64,000 bases of DNA from Datnioides undecimradiatus. Taxonomy: Eukaryota; Chordata; Actinopteri; Lobotiformes; Datnioididae. Of this stretch, positions 63,814 to 64,000 are shown piece after piece. The notes below the pieces were generated by a model that was not told where the DNA came from, did not search any database, and was given only the letters and a program-made list of their open reading frames with translations. The stretch lies in the NCBI GenBank assembly GCA_008933995.1, contig WARS01000110.1, forward strand, positions 930,001 through 994,000, read 5' to 3'. Positions within the stretch are counted from its first letter, which is position 1. Every line of letters begins with the position of its first letter. The position numbers and the translations under genes were made by a program.

Positions 63814-64000
63814 CTGAGAGAAGAGGAGGTGATGGGTTAATATTGTTAGAGGTACGTTAGTATTTAAAGTCAGATATTCATCTCTCTGTTAAGTAAATAG
63901 AGAGTAATTAAAGAGTAAATAGACACAGGTGAATTTATATAAATACATTTCCTCACCCACAGTTTCCAGTTTAATGCAATGGTTATAGTTTAACCCAAGT

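Noticed and set aside
1-64000. CRISPR arrays, operons, bacterial terminators and tRNA or rRNA genes
   Set aside because: The sequence is vertebrate. No direct-repeat array, no tRNA A/B-box pair and no rRNA-like block was seen.

Overview
This window is vertebrate nuclear DNA, most likely from a ray-finned (teleost, probably percomorph) fish. The genes are split into short exons with GT-AG introns, the background is AT-rich, and there are simple repeats plus several interspersed repeats that I recognise as typical of teleost genomes. The neighbourhood of two ALDH3 genes next to ulk2 matches the ALDH3A1/ALDH3A2-ULK2 neighbourhood of human 17p11.2. All recognisable genes are on the minus strand.

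Layout. Positions 1-34,500 hold no protein-coding gene that I can support. They contain repeat copies, a promoter-like GC-richer block near 12.4-13.05 kb, and some gene-desert sequence that may be regulatory. At 34.6-36.5 kb lies a relic of a ZP3-type egg-coat gene: the exons for the signal peptide and ZP-N module are still open and cleanly spliced, while the ZP-C exons have decayed. Positions 36.5-44.0 kb are intergenic with repeats. From 44.0 to 50.8 kb there is a complete nine-coding-exon ALDH3 gene (507 aa). From 52.3 to 57.45 kb there is a second, tandem ALDH3 gene of ALDH3A2 (fatty aldehyde dehydrogenase) type (506 aa, or 485 aa plus an alternative tail). Positions 58.2-58.8 kb contain a broken plus-strand coding remnant that I cannot identify. 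From about 60 to 64 kb are the 3' UTR and last three coding exons of ulk2, which runs off the right edge.

How the genes relate. The two ALDH3 genes are head-to-tail duplicates. Seven of nine coding exons have identical lengths, and both keep the catalytic Cys, Glu and Asn. Each ends in a different hydrophobic tail, so both products are probably membrane-anchored aldehyde dehydrogenases. Exons 2-5 look much more alike than exons 1, 6, 8 and 9, which suggests gene conversion or uneven constraint. ulk2 (autophagy kinase) is an unrelated neighbour in the same orientation.

The observation most worth following is the ZP3 relic. Its first two exons encode a secreted ZP-N module with all four cysteines, and the ZP-C half is present only as frameshifted, stop-containing fragments. 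It is either a pseudogene caught midway or a gene reduced to a ZP-N-only product. Repeat assignments rest on my memory of common teleost repeats and were not checked against a database.
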